Positions 36,911 through 45,089 of a stretch of 64,000 bases of DNA are shown piece by piece (position 1 is the first letter of the stretch; every line of letters begins with the position of its first letter). The notes under the pieces were generated by a model, which searched no databases, had not been told where the DNA came from, and worked only from the letters and a program-made list of their open reading frames with translations. The position numbers and the translations under genes were made by a program. Source of the stretch: Flavisolibacter nicotianae (GTDB lineage Bacteria; Bacteroidota; Bacteroidia; Chitinophagales; Chitinophagaceae); the NCBI RefSeq assembly GCF_003628535.1, contig NZ_RBCI01000002.1:620001-684000 (forward strand), written 5' to 3'.

Positions 36911-38562
36911 TGGTTTTGCTCTTTCTGGCGTCGTAGTACAATGGATAGTATAAGAGTTTCCGAAGCTCCTGATACAGGTTCGATTCCTGTCGACGCTACC
37001 CAAGCCGCACTCTCTAAATTATTCAGAGATGTGCGGCTTTTACATTTCTGTAAAAACCGCTCCAGCTCTGTAACGTAGGCGAAAGCTTCGTTGATTCCCG
37101 TGGTTCGACACCTGTCTTCCGCCCGGTTGTAGAAAATTCCTTCAGGAAAGAGTAAAAATTGAAGCTTTTGCTGACTGCTATAACTCGCAGAACTCCACAT
37201 GGGTGCGAGTTTGGTGGAATAATTGACGGCAAAGTTTACACAGAGTTCAGGGTTCGACACCCCTTTTGACCCTTTTTCCAAGTCTTCAGCCACTTTCTTC
37301 TTTTCGTCTTCGTAATCCTTTACAAAATCCAGGTACAGGTCATAGGGTATTTCCCCTTTTTTCAACCTTTCCTTCTGCCAGGCTATATCCTTGTCAATTT
37401 CCTTAATCCTACCTTCAAAAGCCGATTTATTATCAACCTCTTCTTCGCTGAACTTGTAGTAAGTTGCCAGCATTTGCTTTTCAATGAGAGGCACTAAAGG
37501 TTCTGATTTTAGCGTGTATTGCTCTAAGATGCCTGTAAATTGATCATGTAATGATTCCGCATTCCGATTACAGTTGCAGCCTTTTGTATTGCACTTGTAA
37601 TACCAAATGCCTTTGGCTTTTACGATATATCCTCTTAAAAAAGAGCCACAGGTTTCACATCTTAAAAACCGCTTTAAGGGTATAGCATCATTTTCCTCTG
37701 TGGTGGTATATCCGTGGGCATTGCGGTTCTGTACTTCGTTTACTTTAAGGAAGATTTCTTTTGATATGAGTTTTTCATGGATACCCTCGACTACCTGTCC
37801 TTCTAAAAGATTATGCGATAATAAACCGCAGTAAAAGGGATTACGGAAAATAGAAGACATCTGTTGATGTGAGATCCTTAACCCAAGGGTTGCCAGTCGT
37901 TCTCTTGCCTCTTCATTAGAGACTTGCTCAGTTGCCTTCCACATAAAGGCTTTGCGAAGCAATTTTCCTTGTTCATTGACTACCCAGGACTTTTTGCCTG
38001 CCACTTTACCTCTTTCATAGCCGATGGGCGGACCCTGGCACCATTCGCCCCTAAGTAATGCTTCTTTAATGCCCGTGATACATTTCTCTCTTCGAAGCTG
38101 ATTGTCGTACTCAGAAAAGATGAACTGTATATTTTGCTGCAAGCTTCCATTGGCTGTTGTTGTATCCGTTGGCTGCGTAACGGAGAAAATAACAACGCCC
38201 TGTTGTTTAAGTTGTTGGGCAATATAAATCGCATTAGCCCCTGATCTGGAAAACCGGTCTACGCTATAAACAATGATGTAGGAGATTTTGTCCCTACTTT
38301 TTTTCACAAAAGAAAGCATGTTATTAAACTCCTTTCGTTCATCGGTCTGGGCACTTTCGTAAGTACCCCCAAAATAACCCATGATGGTATAGCCATTCTT
38401 AGTCGCAAACTGCTCGCAATACCTTCTTTGGGTTTGCAGGCTCATATTGTTATCTGCCTGCTCCTTGGTGGATACCCTGGTATAGATAACGCAGTTGCCG
38501 GTTTTGGCCTTTTCTGTTTTGGTTCCTTTACCAAATTGATTAAAAATGATTAATTCACTCAT
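36715..38562 (-). CDS. Large serine recombinase (site-specific integrase) reading through tRNA-Arg
   Basis: The N-terminal resolvase domain has catalytic Ser31 in CVIYTRVSTKEQ and IIVYSVDRFSRSGANAI with conserved Arg residues. A recombinase domain follows (about 160-270: GPPIGYERGK, RISHQQMSSIFRNPFYCG), then a zinc ribbon (LRCETCGSFL ... YKCNTKGCNCNR) and a coiled coil (about 380-430), the layout of large serine integrases. Element-derived sequence ends near residue 522. The last ~90 residues (ASTGIEPVSGASET and beyond) are the antisense of the tRNA and of marC, so the open frame was extended by integration. The natural C-terminus in the excised form is likely different. The start is the ATG at 38562. 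Confidence 0.85.
   Translation of the reverse strand: MSELIIFNQFGKGTKTEKAKTGNCVIYTRVSTKEQADNNMSLQTQRRYCEQFATKNGYTIMGYFGGTYESAQTDERKEFNNMLSFVKKSRDKISYIIVYSVDRFSRSGANAIYIAQQLKQQGVVIFSVTQPTDTTTANGSLQQNIQFIFSEYDNQLRREKCITGIKEALLRGEWCQGPPIGYERGKVAGKKSWVVNEQGKLLRKAFMWKATEQVSNEEARERLATLGLRISHQQMSSIFRNPFYCGLLSHNLLEGQVVEGIHEKLISKEIFLKVNEVQNRNAHGYTTTEENDAIPLKRFLRCETCGSFLRGYIVKAKGIWYYKCNTKGCNCNRNAESLHDQFTGILEQYTLKSEPLVPLIEKQMLATYYKFSEEEVDNKSAFEGRIKEIDKDIAWQKERLKKGEIPYDLYLDFVKDYEDEKKKVAEDLEKGSKGVSNPELCVNFAVNYSTKLAPMWSSASYSSQQKLQFLLFPEGIFYNRAEDRCRTTGINEAFAYVTELERFLQKCKSRTSLNNLESAAWVASTGIEPVSGASETLILSIVLRRQKEQNHQRIRLCALNAKIFTAMASNITPKNFRTAINPAGPRICSMNRRDFNTPKIKSRLARMPKRITAGA
36927..36998 (+). tRNA. tRNA-Arg, anticodon CCG
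   Basis: Folds as a full cloverleaf. The acceptor stem GGCGTCG pairs with CGACGCT (one G-U), the D stem GTAC/GTAT, the T stem ACAGG/CCTGT with loop TTCGATT. The anticodon loop TTCCGAA gives anticodon CCG, reading CGG. The anticodon stem has one A-C mismatch at its base and a U-G pair. CCA is not encoded (ACCC follows). It is the left boundary of the integrated island. Confidence 0.93.
37002..37041 (+). terminator. Strong hairpin immediately after tRNA-Arg
   Basis: AAGCCGCAC pairs with GTGCGGCTT, with an additional CTCT/AGAG inner pairing, followed by TTT. It begins four bases after the tRNA discriminator, so it can end the tRNA transcript. On the other strand it is inside the recombinase reading frame. 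Confidence 0.75.
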
Positions 38563-38579
38563 AGTGGTACAATTTTGAA

Positions 38580-38822
38580 TTAGGCTGCTTTTTTGTTTTC
38601 TTCTTTACTTATGGATATGACTTTGGCTTGCTGCTCTTCAAGCCTTTCTTCCTTAAAACAGTTGTAAACGATCTCGGTATAAACCCGGATGGCATCGGCA
38701 ATTTTCTGCGCCAGTTCATCGCTTATATCCTCGTATCCTTTACAGGCTTTTACATCGGCTGCTGTCACATCCTTATATTTTGTTTTTATTGGTTGTTTTT
38801 CGGCTTTCATAGGCTGATACAA
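38580..38822 (-). CDS. Small hypothetical protein upstream of recombinase, 80 aa
   Basis: A short, charged, helix-rich protein (ELAQKIADAIRVYTEIVYNCFKEERLEEQQAKV) with no membrane segment. Start may be M1 or the internal MKAEKQPIKTKYKDVTAAD (38810). It ends 17 bp before the recombinase start on the same strand, so it is probably co-expressed. It could be a recombination accessory factor; that is inference from position only. No family recognised. Confidence 0.65.
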   Translation of the reverse strand: MYQPMKAEKQPIKTKYKDVTAADVKACKGYEDISDELAQKIADAIRVYTEIVYNCFKEERLEEQQAKVISISKEENKKAA

Positions 38823-38870
38823 ATTTATAAAATGTTGATTATCAATGCGAAAAGAAAATAAAAGGAAGGT

Positions 38871-39116
38871 CTAACCTTCCTTTTCCTCCTCTTCTTCGTC
38901 CTCATCGTCGTAATTATCAATAATATCCTGAATCTCGTGAATGGCTTCTTGTTCTTCTTCCGCGCCTTTTTCGTAACGCACTTCTACATACACGAACTCG
39001 CCATCTTCATCTACACCGGTGATGGTGTTTTCCAGGTCGTTATCGGAAATGATTCCGGCTACATCTCCCATTGCGCCTACAGGGACTTCGAATTCTTTGA
39101 CTTTGATTGTTTTCAT
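38871..39116 (-). CDS. Small acidic hypothetical protein, 81 aa
   Basis: Begins MKTIKVKEFEVPVGAMGDVAG at 39116 and ends in an extremely acidic tail (YDDEDEEEEEKEG). Compact N-terminal half with FVYVEVRYEKGAEEEQEAIHEI. Such acidic small proteins in mobile elements can mimic DNA or act as chaperone-like partners, but nothing in the sequence proves this. It is co-directional with the recombinase, 48 bp upstream of the small gene before it. Confidence 0.65.
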   Translation of the reverse strand: MKTIKVKEFEVPVGAMGDVAGIISDNDLENTITGVDEDGEFVYVEVRYEKGAEEEQEAIHEIQDIIDNYDDEDEEEEEKEG

Positions 39117-39254
39117 TTTTATGGATTTTTTATTTGGTGACAAACATAGAATGGCAAAAGAACCCACTGTCCGTTTTGGGCAGTTATGGGAAGTTTTGGG
39201 AACAATTCTGCGTATTTGGGACATAATTCCTTTGGATCGCCAAACTGTCTTCAA

Positions 39255-39821
39255 AAACTACTGATCGCAAACCTATAACCCTCTGAAAAGCCAGCTTCCA
39301 GCTTTTGTCGATAAGTGCTAAAGAATTTCATATTGTACTTAACAATCCTTTCTTGCTCTTAATTGCCCCTAACTACATTTCATCATTTCGCTATTCGGTA
39401 CAAATATTTAGGATTGCTGCTGACGCATTTTCCACTTTTAGCCAGTTTGCGCACGTTTTTGCAAGTAATTGCACGTTTTTAAACGTTTTGGTTCGTAATG
39501 TCACCTGAATTCTTATTAAAAACTGGTTAGAAAAGGTTGGTAATGGTTGATTAGCGCTGATGCAGGACGGTTCAGTATAAGGCAGCTTGTGATGCTGCAA
39601 TTACTGGGGAGCAATTAGGGAGTAGTTAAGGAGTCATGTAAAAGTTTAGGGAGTATTCGTGGTTTTAAGGAGAAATTTAAATATTTGAATTTAGCCTCTA
39701 TAGGAAATATTTTAAACTACTTATCTGATTTTAATTTGATTTATAGATTCAAGCTTATACTGTATTTTTATCGGTTTTTATTACATTGTCCAAAATTTGG
39801 CAAGTCTATAAACCTACAACT
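39255..39821. other. Non-coding AT-rich control region of the island
   Basis: About 570 bp between the recombinase-side genes (minus) and the XRE/hsd side (plus), with no convincing gene. It contains direct repeats GCACGTTTTT at 39451 and 39471 (20 bp apart) with a related AAACGTTTTG at 39481, and GGAG-containing near-tandem words spaced about 12 bp (39607-39655). Location and repeats fit divergent promoters with operator sites. Confidence 0.5.
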
Positions 39822-40136
39822 ATGTTCTTTGGAGAACGTATTAGGCAACTAAGAGAAGAAAAAGGCTTGCTGCAAAGGCAATTGGCTGCTTCGCTGGAAA
39901 TGGACACACCCATGTTCAGTAAAATCGAAAGGGGTGAAAGAAAGGCTAAAAGAGACCAAGTTTTTCTTTTAGCAAAACTCCTGTCAGTGCCCAGCGAAGA
40001 ACTGCTTGCCCTGTGGCTTGCAGGTCAGGTTTATGAAATTGTAAAAGATGAAAAGGTAGCCTTGAATGCCATGCATATAGCTGAAGCCAGGTTAAAGCTG
40101 CCGGTCAAACCAAAATACAAAACAAATAACGGATAG
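39822..40136 (+). CDS. XRE-family HTH regulator of the restriction operon
   Basis: A 104-residue protein with an N-terminal helix-turn-helix domain (MFFGERIRQLREEKGLLQRQLAASLEMDTPMFSKIERGERKA, residues 1-45) and a helical C-terminal part. It begins the hsd gene run and ends 9 bp before hsdR. By position it is a control protein for the restriction-modification genes. The ATG at 39822 was used; an earlier TTG adds twelve unlike residues. Confidence 0.85.
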   Translation: MFFGERIRQLREEKGLLQRQLAASLEMDTPMFSKIERGERKAKRDQVFLLAKLLSVPSEELLALWLAGQVYEIVKDEKVALNAMHIAEARLKLPVKPKYKTNNG

Positions 40137-40145
40137 TACTGCTTT

Positions 40146-42920
40146 ATGAACCAAAACCCGGAACAAATAGCAAGAGACAGAATTGATGAAATGCTCGATG
40201 CATGTGGATGGGTTGTGCAAGATTATAAAAAGAAGAATGTACACGCTGCATCTGGCGTTGCTATTCGTGAGTACGTAACGGATACAGGTCCGGCTGATTA
40301 TCTCTTATTTGTTGATGCCAAACCTGTCGGGGTTATCGAAGCCAAAAGAGAAGAAGAAGGGCACAGGTTAACCGTTCATGAAGACCAAAGCAAAGAATAT
40401 TCAGAGGCAAAACTCAAATATCTCAATAATGAAAAGTTGTCGTTTGTTTATGAAAGCACAGGGCAGGTAACCAGGTTTACAGACTTTCGTGATCCCAAAC
40501 CACGTTCAAGACCAGTTTTTGCCTTTCATCGTCCAGAAACTTTCAGGGAGTGGATAAAAAAAGGCAAGTCACTTCGTGCCAGCCTGCACGACATTCCTGT
40601 TTTGCCGGAAGACGGTTTAAGAGATTGCCAGATCATTGCCATCAATAAATTGGAAGCATCATTCAAAGGAGCTAAGCCAAAGGCGTTGATCCAGATGGCA
40701 ACAGGTTCGGGTAAAACCTTTACTGCGATTACGGCAATCTATCGCTTACTAAAGTTTACGGAAGTAAAGCGGATTTTGTTCTTGGTTGATACAAAGAACC
40801 TGGGTGAACAGGCAGAACAGGAGTTTATGGCTTATCAGCCAAACGATGACAATCGCAAGTTTACGGAGTTGTATGGTGTGCATCGTTTAAAATCGAGTTA
40901 CATTCCTTCCGATAACCATGTTTATATCAGCACCATCCAACGTTTGTATGCTGTGTTGAAAGGAACAGAATTGGAGGAAAGTGCAGAAGAAGAAAACCCG
41001 GCAGAAAAATGGCAGCCAAAAGAAGTGCCGCCAGTAGAATACAACGAAAAGCTGCCCATCGAATTTTTCGACTTTATCGTTATTGATGAATGTCACCGCA
41101 GCATTTACAATTTGTGGAAGCAGGTGTTAGAATACTGTGATGCTTTTGAAGTGGGCTTAACGGCTACACCTGATAAAAGGACTGTTGCTTATTTCGATCA
41201 AAATCTTGTATCCGAATATTCCCACGAAATGGCGGTGGCGGATGGTGTAAATGTGGGCTATAACGTTTATACCATTGAAACAGAAATTACAAAAAATGGA
41301 GCAACACTCTGGAAGGGTGAGTATGTAGAACACAGGGAAAGGCTAAGCCGTAGAAAGCGAATGGAAATGCAGGATGAAGATGAAGCCTATTCGTCAAGAG
41401 AATTGGATAAGTGGGTGGTAAATCCGAACCAAATCCGAACCATTATCCGCACTTTCAAAGAACATCTGCCGGAAATGTTTTCGGACCGCTACAATGAACA
41501 GGGCGAATATGAAGTTCCCAAGACATTGATTTTTGCCAAGACAGATAGCCATGCCGACGATATTATTCAAATCGTAAGAGAAGAATTTGATGCCGGTAAT
41601 GATTTTTGTAAAAAAGTAACCTACAAAGCAACCGAAGACCCAAAGTCTATCCTGGCGCAGTTCAGAAACGATTACCATCCAAGGATTGCTGTTACCGTTG
41701 ATATGATCGCAACCGGCACAGACGTAAAACCATTGGAATGCCTGCTCTTTATGCGTGATGTTAAAAGCCGCAACTACTTTGAGCAGATGAAAGGACGGGG
41801 CACAAGAACAATACCTTTCGATGATTTAAAAAAGGTTTCCCCAACGGCAAAATTTACTAAAGACCATTTCATCATAGTTGATGCCATAGGCGTTACTATG
41901 AGCCTGAAAACGGATAGCCGCCCATTAGAGAAGAAGCCTGGTGTTTCCCTGAAAGATTTATTGGGTGCAGTGGCTGTAGGTGCGAGGGACGAAGAATTGT
42001 TTACCACCTTGGCTGGTCGTTTGGCAAGGTTGGACAAACAGATCACAGAAAAGGAAAGAAAAACCTTCGTTGAAAAGGCAGAAGGTAAAACCGTTTCACA
42101 GGTAGTGAAAGATTTGTTGAATGCTTTTGATCCGGATACGTTGGAAGAAATTAAGCAAAAAGTGGAGCAGGAAAATCCCAATGCTTCGCCGGTACACAAG
42201 CAGGAAAAGGTAGCCGAACTGCAAGCAGCCTTGCAGAATAATGTAGCCAAAATATTTACCGGCGACTTGAACGATTATATTGAAAACGTTCGCAAGGCTC
42301 ACGAACAAAAGATTGACCTGCTCAATCCCGATGCGGTAACAAATGTTGGCTGGGATAAGGACAACAAAGACAAAGCGGCTGAACTGATACAGGATTTTAA
42401 AACCTGGATGGAAGAGCATCAGAATGAATTAACAGCCCTGCAAATATTTTACAACCAGCCTTACAGAAGAAGAGAACTAACATTCAGCATGATTAGGGAA
42501 GTGCTGGAAAAGCTTCAAGAGGATAAGCCAAGCCTTGCACCTTCGACCATCTGGCGGGCTTACGAACAGGTTGACAAAGCCATTGGCTCACCAAAGAATG
42601 AATTGATTGCCCTAGTATCGCTGATACGAAAAGTAACAGAAGTGGACGAAACACTAACCAGCTATGACAAAACCGTTGACCGCAACTTCCAGCAATGGAT
42701 TTTAAAAAAGAATGCCGGACAACACAACCTGTTTAATGAAGAACAGATGGAATGGCTACGCATGATGAAAGAGCACATTGCTCGAAGTATACACCTGAAT
42801 GCAGATGATTTGGACTATACGCCTTTTGATGCACAGGGCGGTAAAGGAAAAATGTGGCAATTATTTGGCGACAAGATGGATGATATTATTAATGAACTAA
42901 ACGAAGCACTGGCGGCATAA
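40146..42920 (+). CDS. hsdR: Type I restriction enzyme, R (motor/nuclease) subunit
   Basis: A 924-residue HsdR. The N-terminal nuclease domain has the PD-(D/E)xK pattern (ADYLLFVDAKPVGVIEAKR, with D51 and E65-x-K67). The SF2 motor has Walker A MATGSGKT (residues 184-191), DECH at 314-317 and motif VI QMKGRGTRT. A helical C-terminal region (about 660-920), EcoEI-R-like, binds the methylase. With HsdM and HsdS it cleaves unmodified DNA after translocation. It is 1 bp before hsdS. No key motif is missing. Confidence 0.95.
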   Translation: MNQNPEQIARDRIDEMLDACGWVVQDYKKKNVHAASGVAIREYVTDTGPADYLLFVDAKPVGVIEAKREEEGHRLTVHEDQSKEYSEAKLKYLNNEKLSFVYESTGQVTRFTDFRDPKPRSRPVFAFHRPETFREWIKKGKSLRASLHDIPVLPEDGLRDCQIIAINKLEASFKGAKPKALIQMATGSGKTFTAITAIYRLLKFTEVKRILFLVDTKNLGEQAEQEFMAYQPNDDNRKFTELYGVHRLKSSYIPSDNHVYISTIQRLYAVLKGTELEESAEEENPAEKWQPKEVPPVEYNEKLPIEFFDFIVIDECHRSIYNLWKQVLEYCDAFEVGLTATPDKRTVAYFDQNLVSEYSHEMAVADGVNVGYNVYTIETEITKNGATLWKGEYVEHRERLSRRKRMEMQDEDEAYSSRELDKWVVNPNQIRTIIRTFKEHLPEMFSDRYNEQGEYEVPKTLIFAKTDSHADDIIQIVREEFDAGNDFCKKVTYKATEDPKSILAQFRNDYHPRIAVTVDMIATGTDVKPLECLLFMRDVKSRNYFEQMKGRGTRTIPFDDLKKVSPTAKFTKDHFIIVDAIGVTMSLKTDSRPLEKKPGVSLKDLLGAVAVGARDEELFTTLAGRLARLDKQITEKERKTFVEKAEGKTVSQVVKDLLNAFDPDTLEEIKQKVEQENPNASPVHKQEKVAELQAALQNNVAKIFTGDLNDYIENVRKAHEQKIDLLNPDAVTNVGWDKDNKDKAAELIQDFKTWMEEHQNELTALQIFYNQPYRRRELTFSMIREVLEKLQEDKPSLAPSTIWRAYEQVDKAIGSPKNELIALVSLIRKVTEVDETLTSYDKTVDRNFQQWILKKNAGQHNLFNEEQMEWLRMMKEHIARSIHLNADDLDYTPFDAQGGKGKMWQLFGDKMDDIINELNEALAA

Positions 42921-42921
42921 G

Positions 42922-44391
42922 ATGAGTGAATTAGAAACATTACCAGTTGGGTGGACCGAAGCAACATTTGAAGATTTGCTGGATTATATACAACCCGGTC
43001 CTTTTATTGTTAACTCTGAAGAATACGACGACAGTTATAAAACACCCGTTTTAACTGCCGGAAAATCTTTCTTCATAGGTTATACAGATGAAACAAATGG
43101 CATTTTTAATCAGTTGCCTGTTATCATCTTTGATGATTTCACAACTGCAAACAAATTTGTAAATTTTCCTTTTAAGGTAAAGTCTTCTGCAATGAAGATT
43201 TTACCGGCACGTACAGAAGAAGTGAACATCAAGTATGTGTATTACTTCATGCAAACAGTACACATAAAAAGCGAAACACATAAACGTTATTGGATTTCTG
43301 AATATTCCAAGGTTTCAATTCCTTTTGCACCTTTCCATGAACAAAAACGCATCGTTGAGAAAATAGAAGAACTGTTTAGTGAGTTAGATAAAGGAGTGGA
43401 AATATTAGAAAACACACTGCAGCAATTAAGAATTTACCGACATGCAGTTCTTTCTCGTGCCTTCGAAGGAAAGTTTACTTCTAACTGGCGTAAGGAAAAC
43501 AATCATCTTAGGGGACACGATGTACTGCAATTAGTTCAAGAAAAAAGAACAACTGAATTGAATAATCTCATTGCCCAAGGTGATGCAGAAGCAAAAAGAG
43601 TATTGGGAAAGTTAAAGAAGCACAAATTTACCGAACCTGATAACTCTTCCATACCTAAGCAATGGTGTTGGTCAAGTCTGTTGAATGGGTGCTTTTTAGT
43701 TGTGGATTGCCATAACAAAACGGCGCCGTATCAAGACAAAGGCATTTTCCTGATACGAACGACTAACATACGTGATGGTCGCTTGATCTTAGATGATAAA
43801 ATTCATTTTGTATCAGAGGCAACTTATAAAAGATGGTCAAAAAGGTGTCCTCCACAACCGGGCGATATTCTTTTTACACGTGAAGCTCCAATGGGAGAAG
43901 CTGCAATAATTCCTCCCAATACTAAAGTTTGCATGGGTCAACGGACAATGCTTTTGAGAACTTTTCCAGAATTGCTTTTACCGAAGTACATGCATTATGC
44001 TATTATGGATCATTCTTTTCAGCACCGTATGCGTAGTAATGCTATTGGTACAGGTGTAAAACACTTACGAGTTGGCGATGTAGAAGGTTTACTATTTCCT
44101 GTTTGTTCTGTAGAAGAGCAGTTTCAAGTAGTGCAAGAAATCGAAAGTCGCCTTTCTGTTTGCGAAAAAATAGAAGAAACAATTGAAACAGCATTAAAAC
44201 AATCGGAAGCACTTCGCTACAGCATTCTCAAAAAAGCGTTTGAAGGCAAGCTCGTGCCCCAAGATCCAACGGATGAACCAGCCAGCGTTTTATTAGAGAG
44301 AATAAAAGCAGAACGGGAACAAAATAAACCGGTAAAGAAAGTAAGGGAGAAAAAGGCAAGAACTAAAAAGAAAACGAAGCAGGAAGCATGA
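42922..44391 (+). CDS. hsdS: Type I restriction enzyme, specificity subunit
   Basis: A 489-residue HsdS with two target-recognition domains (about 1-150 and 235-410), each ending in a helical spacer (FHEQKRIVEKIEELFSELDKG, and EEQFQVVQEIESRLSVCEKIEETI). SRAFEGKF and KKAFEGKLVPQDPTDEPAS mark the conserved regions. It sets the DNA sequence recognised by the complex. The C-terminus is unusually Lys-rich (VKKVREKKARTKKKTKQEA). It overlaps the next gene by ATGA. Confidence 0.94.
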   Translation: MSELETLPVGWTEATFEDLLDYIQPGPFIVNSEEYDDSYKTPVLTAGKSFFIGYTDETNGIFNQLPVIIFDDFTTANKFVNFPFKVKSSAMKILPARTEEVNIKYVYYFMQTVHIKSETHKRYWISEYSKVSIPFAPFHEQKRIVEKIEELFSELDKGVEILENTLQQLRIYRHAVLSRAFEGKFTSNWRKENNHLRGHDVLQLVQEKRTTELNNLIAQGDAEAKRVLGKLKKHKFTEPDNSSIPKQWCWSSLLNGCFLVVDCHNKTAPYQDKGIFLIRTTNIRDGRLILDDKIHFVSEATYKRWSKRCPPQPGDILFTREAPMGEAAIIPPNTKVCMGQRTMLLRTFPELLLPKYMHYAIMDHSFQHRMRSNAIGTGVKHLRVGDVEGLLFPVCSVEEQFQVVQEIESRLSVCEKIEETIETALKQSEALRYSILKKAFEGKLVPQDPTDEPASVLLERIKAEREQNKPVKKVREKKARTKKKTKQEA

Positions 44392-45089
44392 GTAAGGCAG
44401 CCAAACCAAAACCGAAAAAAGTTACTGCAAAAAAAAGCGTAGCGAAAAAAGCTGCTCCTAAAAAGGCTGTCGCTAAGAAAGCTGCACCAAAGAAGGCGGT
44501 TGCAAAAAAGGTGGCTGCAAATATAGTTGTTGATGATCCGGACAGGAAGCTGACAATTATGGTTTCGTCAACCGTATATGGGATGGAAAGTGACCTTGAC
44601 CAGATCGCTGCAATATTAAGACAGCAGTATGGTTACAATGTTGTCATGTCAAAGGAGGGTAGCGTTTATGTTCCTGTTGAATTTATTGACAGCCCGGAAA
44701 AAGCTTGTTTAAAAGCAGTTGCAGATTGTGATCTCTTCTTCGGAATTGTTTTTCCCAGATACGGTTCTGGTATAACACACAAAGAGTTTAAGGAGGCAGT
44801 CAGGTTAGATAAACCTCGCTGGTTTATTGCCCATGAAAAAATTGAATTTTTAAGAAAGCTATTTCAACAATTTATGTTTGATAAAGATGGCAAACGCAAT
44901 GCTTTCGATATTAAAAAGACAACTGTTTTAGACAGCATTAAAGTGGTGGATATGTATAATGACGTTCGCCAAAACTGGGTGCAGTCTTTCACTACAATTG
45001 ATGAAGTAATGTTATTCCTGGAAACACAGTTTGGCGATATGAAAAAGCGGATCGAAGAAATTGACAATCGTAAAAACAAAAAGAAATGA
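44388..45089 (+). CDS. DUF4062-domain protein with histone H1-like basic tail
   Basis: A 233-residue protein. Residues 1-45 are a Lys/Ala/Pro repeat (KKAAPKKAVAKKAAPKKAVA) like the tail of histone H1-type proteins. Residues ~55-200 match the DUF4062 domain (TIMVSSTVYGMESDLDQIAAIL, CDLFFGIVFPRYGSGITHKEF), a Rossmann-like fold often found in defence and NTPase/TIR-type signalling proteins. The acidic tail ends the protein. It overlaps hsdS by 4 bp and the next gene by 4 bp, so all three are translationally linked. Role in restriction is inferred only. Confidence 0.8.
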   Translation: MSKAAKPKPKKVTAKKSVAKKAAPKKAVAKKAAPKKAVAKKVAANIVVDDPDRKLTIMVSSTVYGMESDLDQIAAILRQQYGYNVVMSKEGSVYVPVEFIDSPEKACLKAVADCDLFFGIVFPRYGSGITHKEFKEAVRLDKPRWFIAHEKIEFLRKLFQQFMFDKDGKRNAFDIKKTTVLDSIKVVDMYNDVRQNWVQSFTTIDEVMLFLETQFGDMKKRIEEIDNRKNKKK

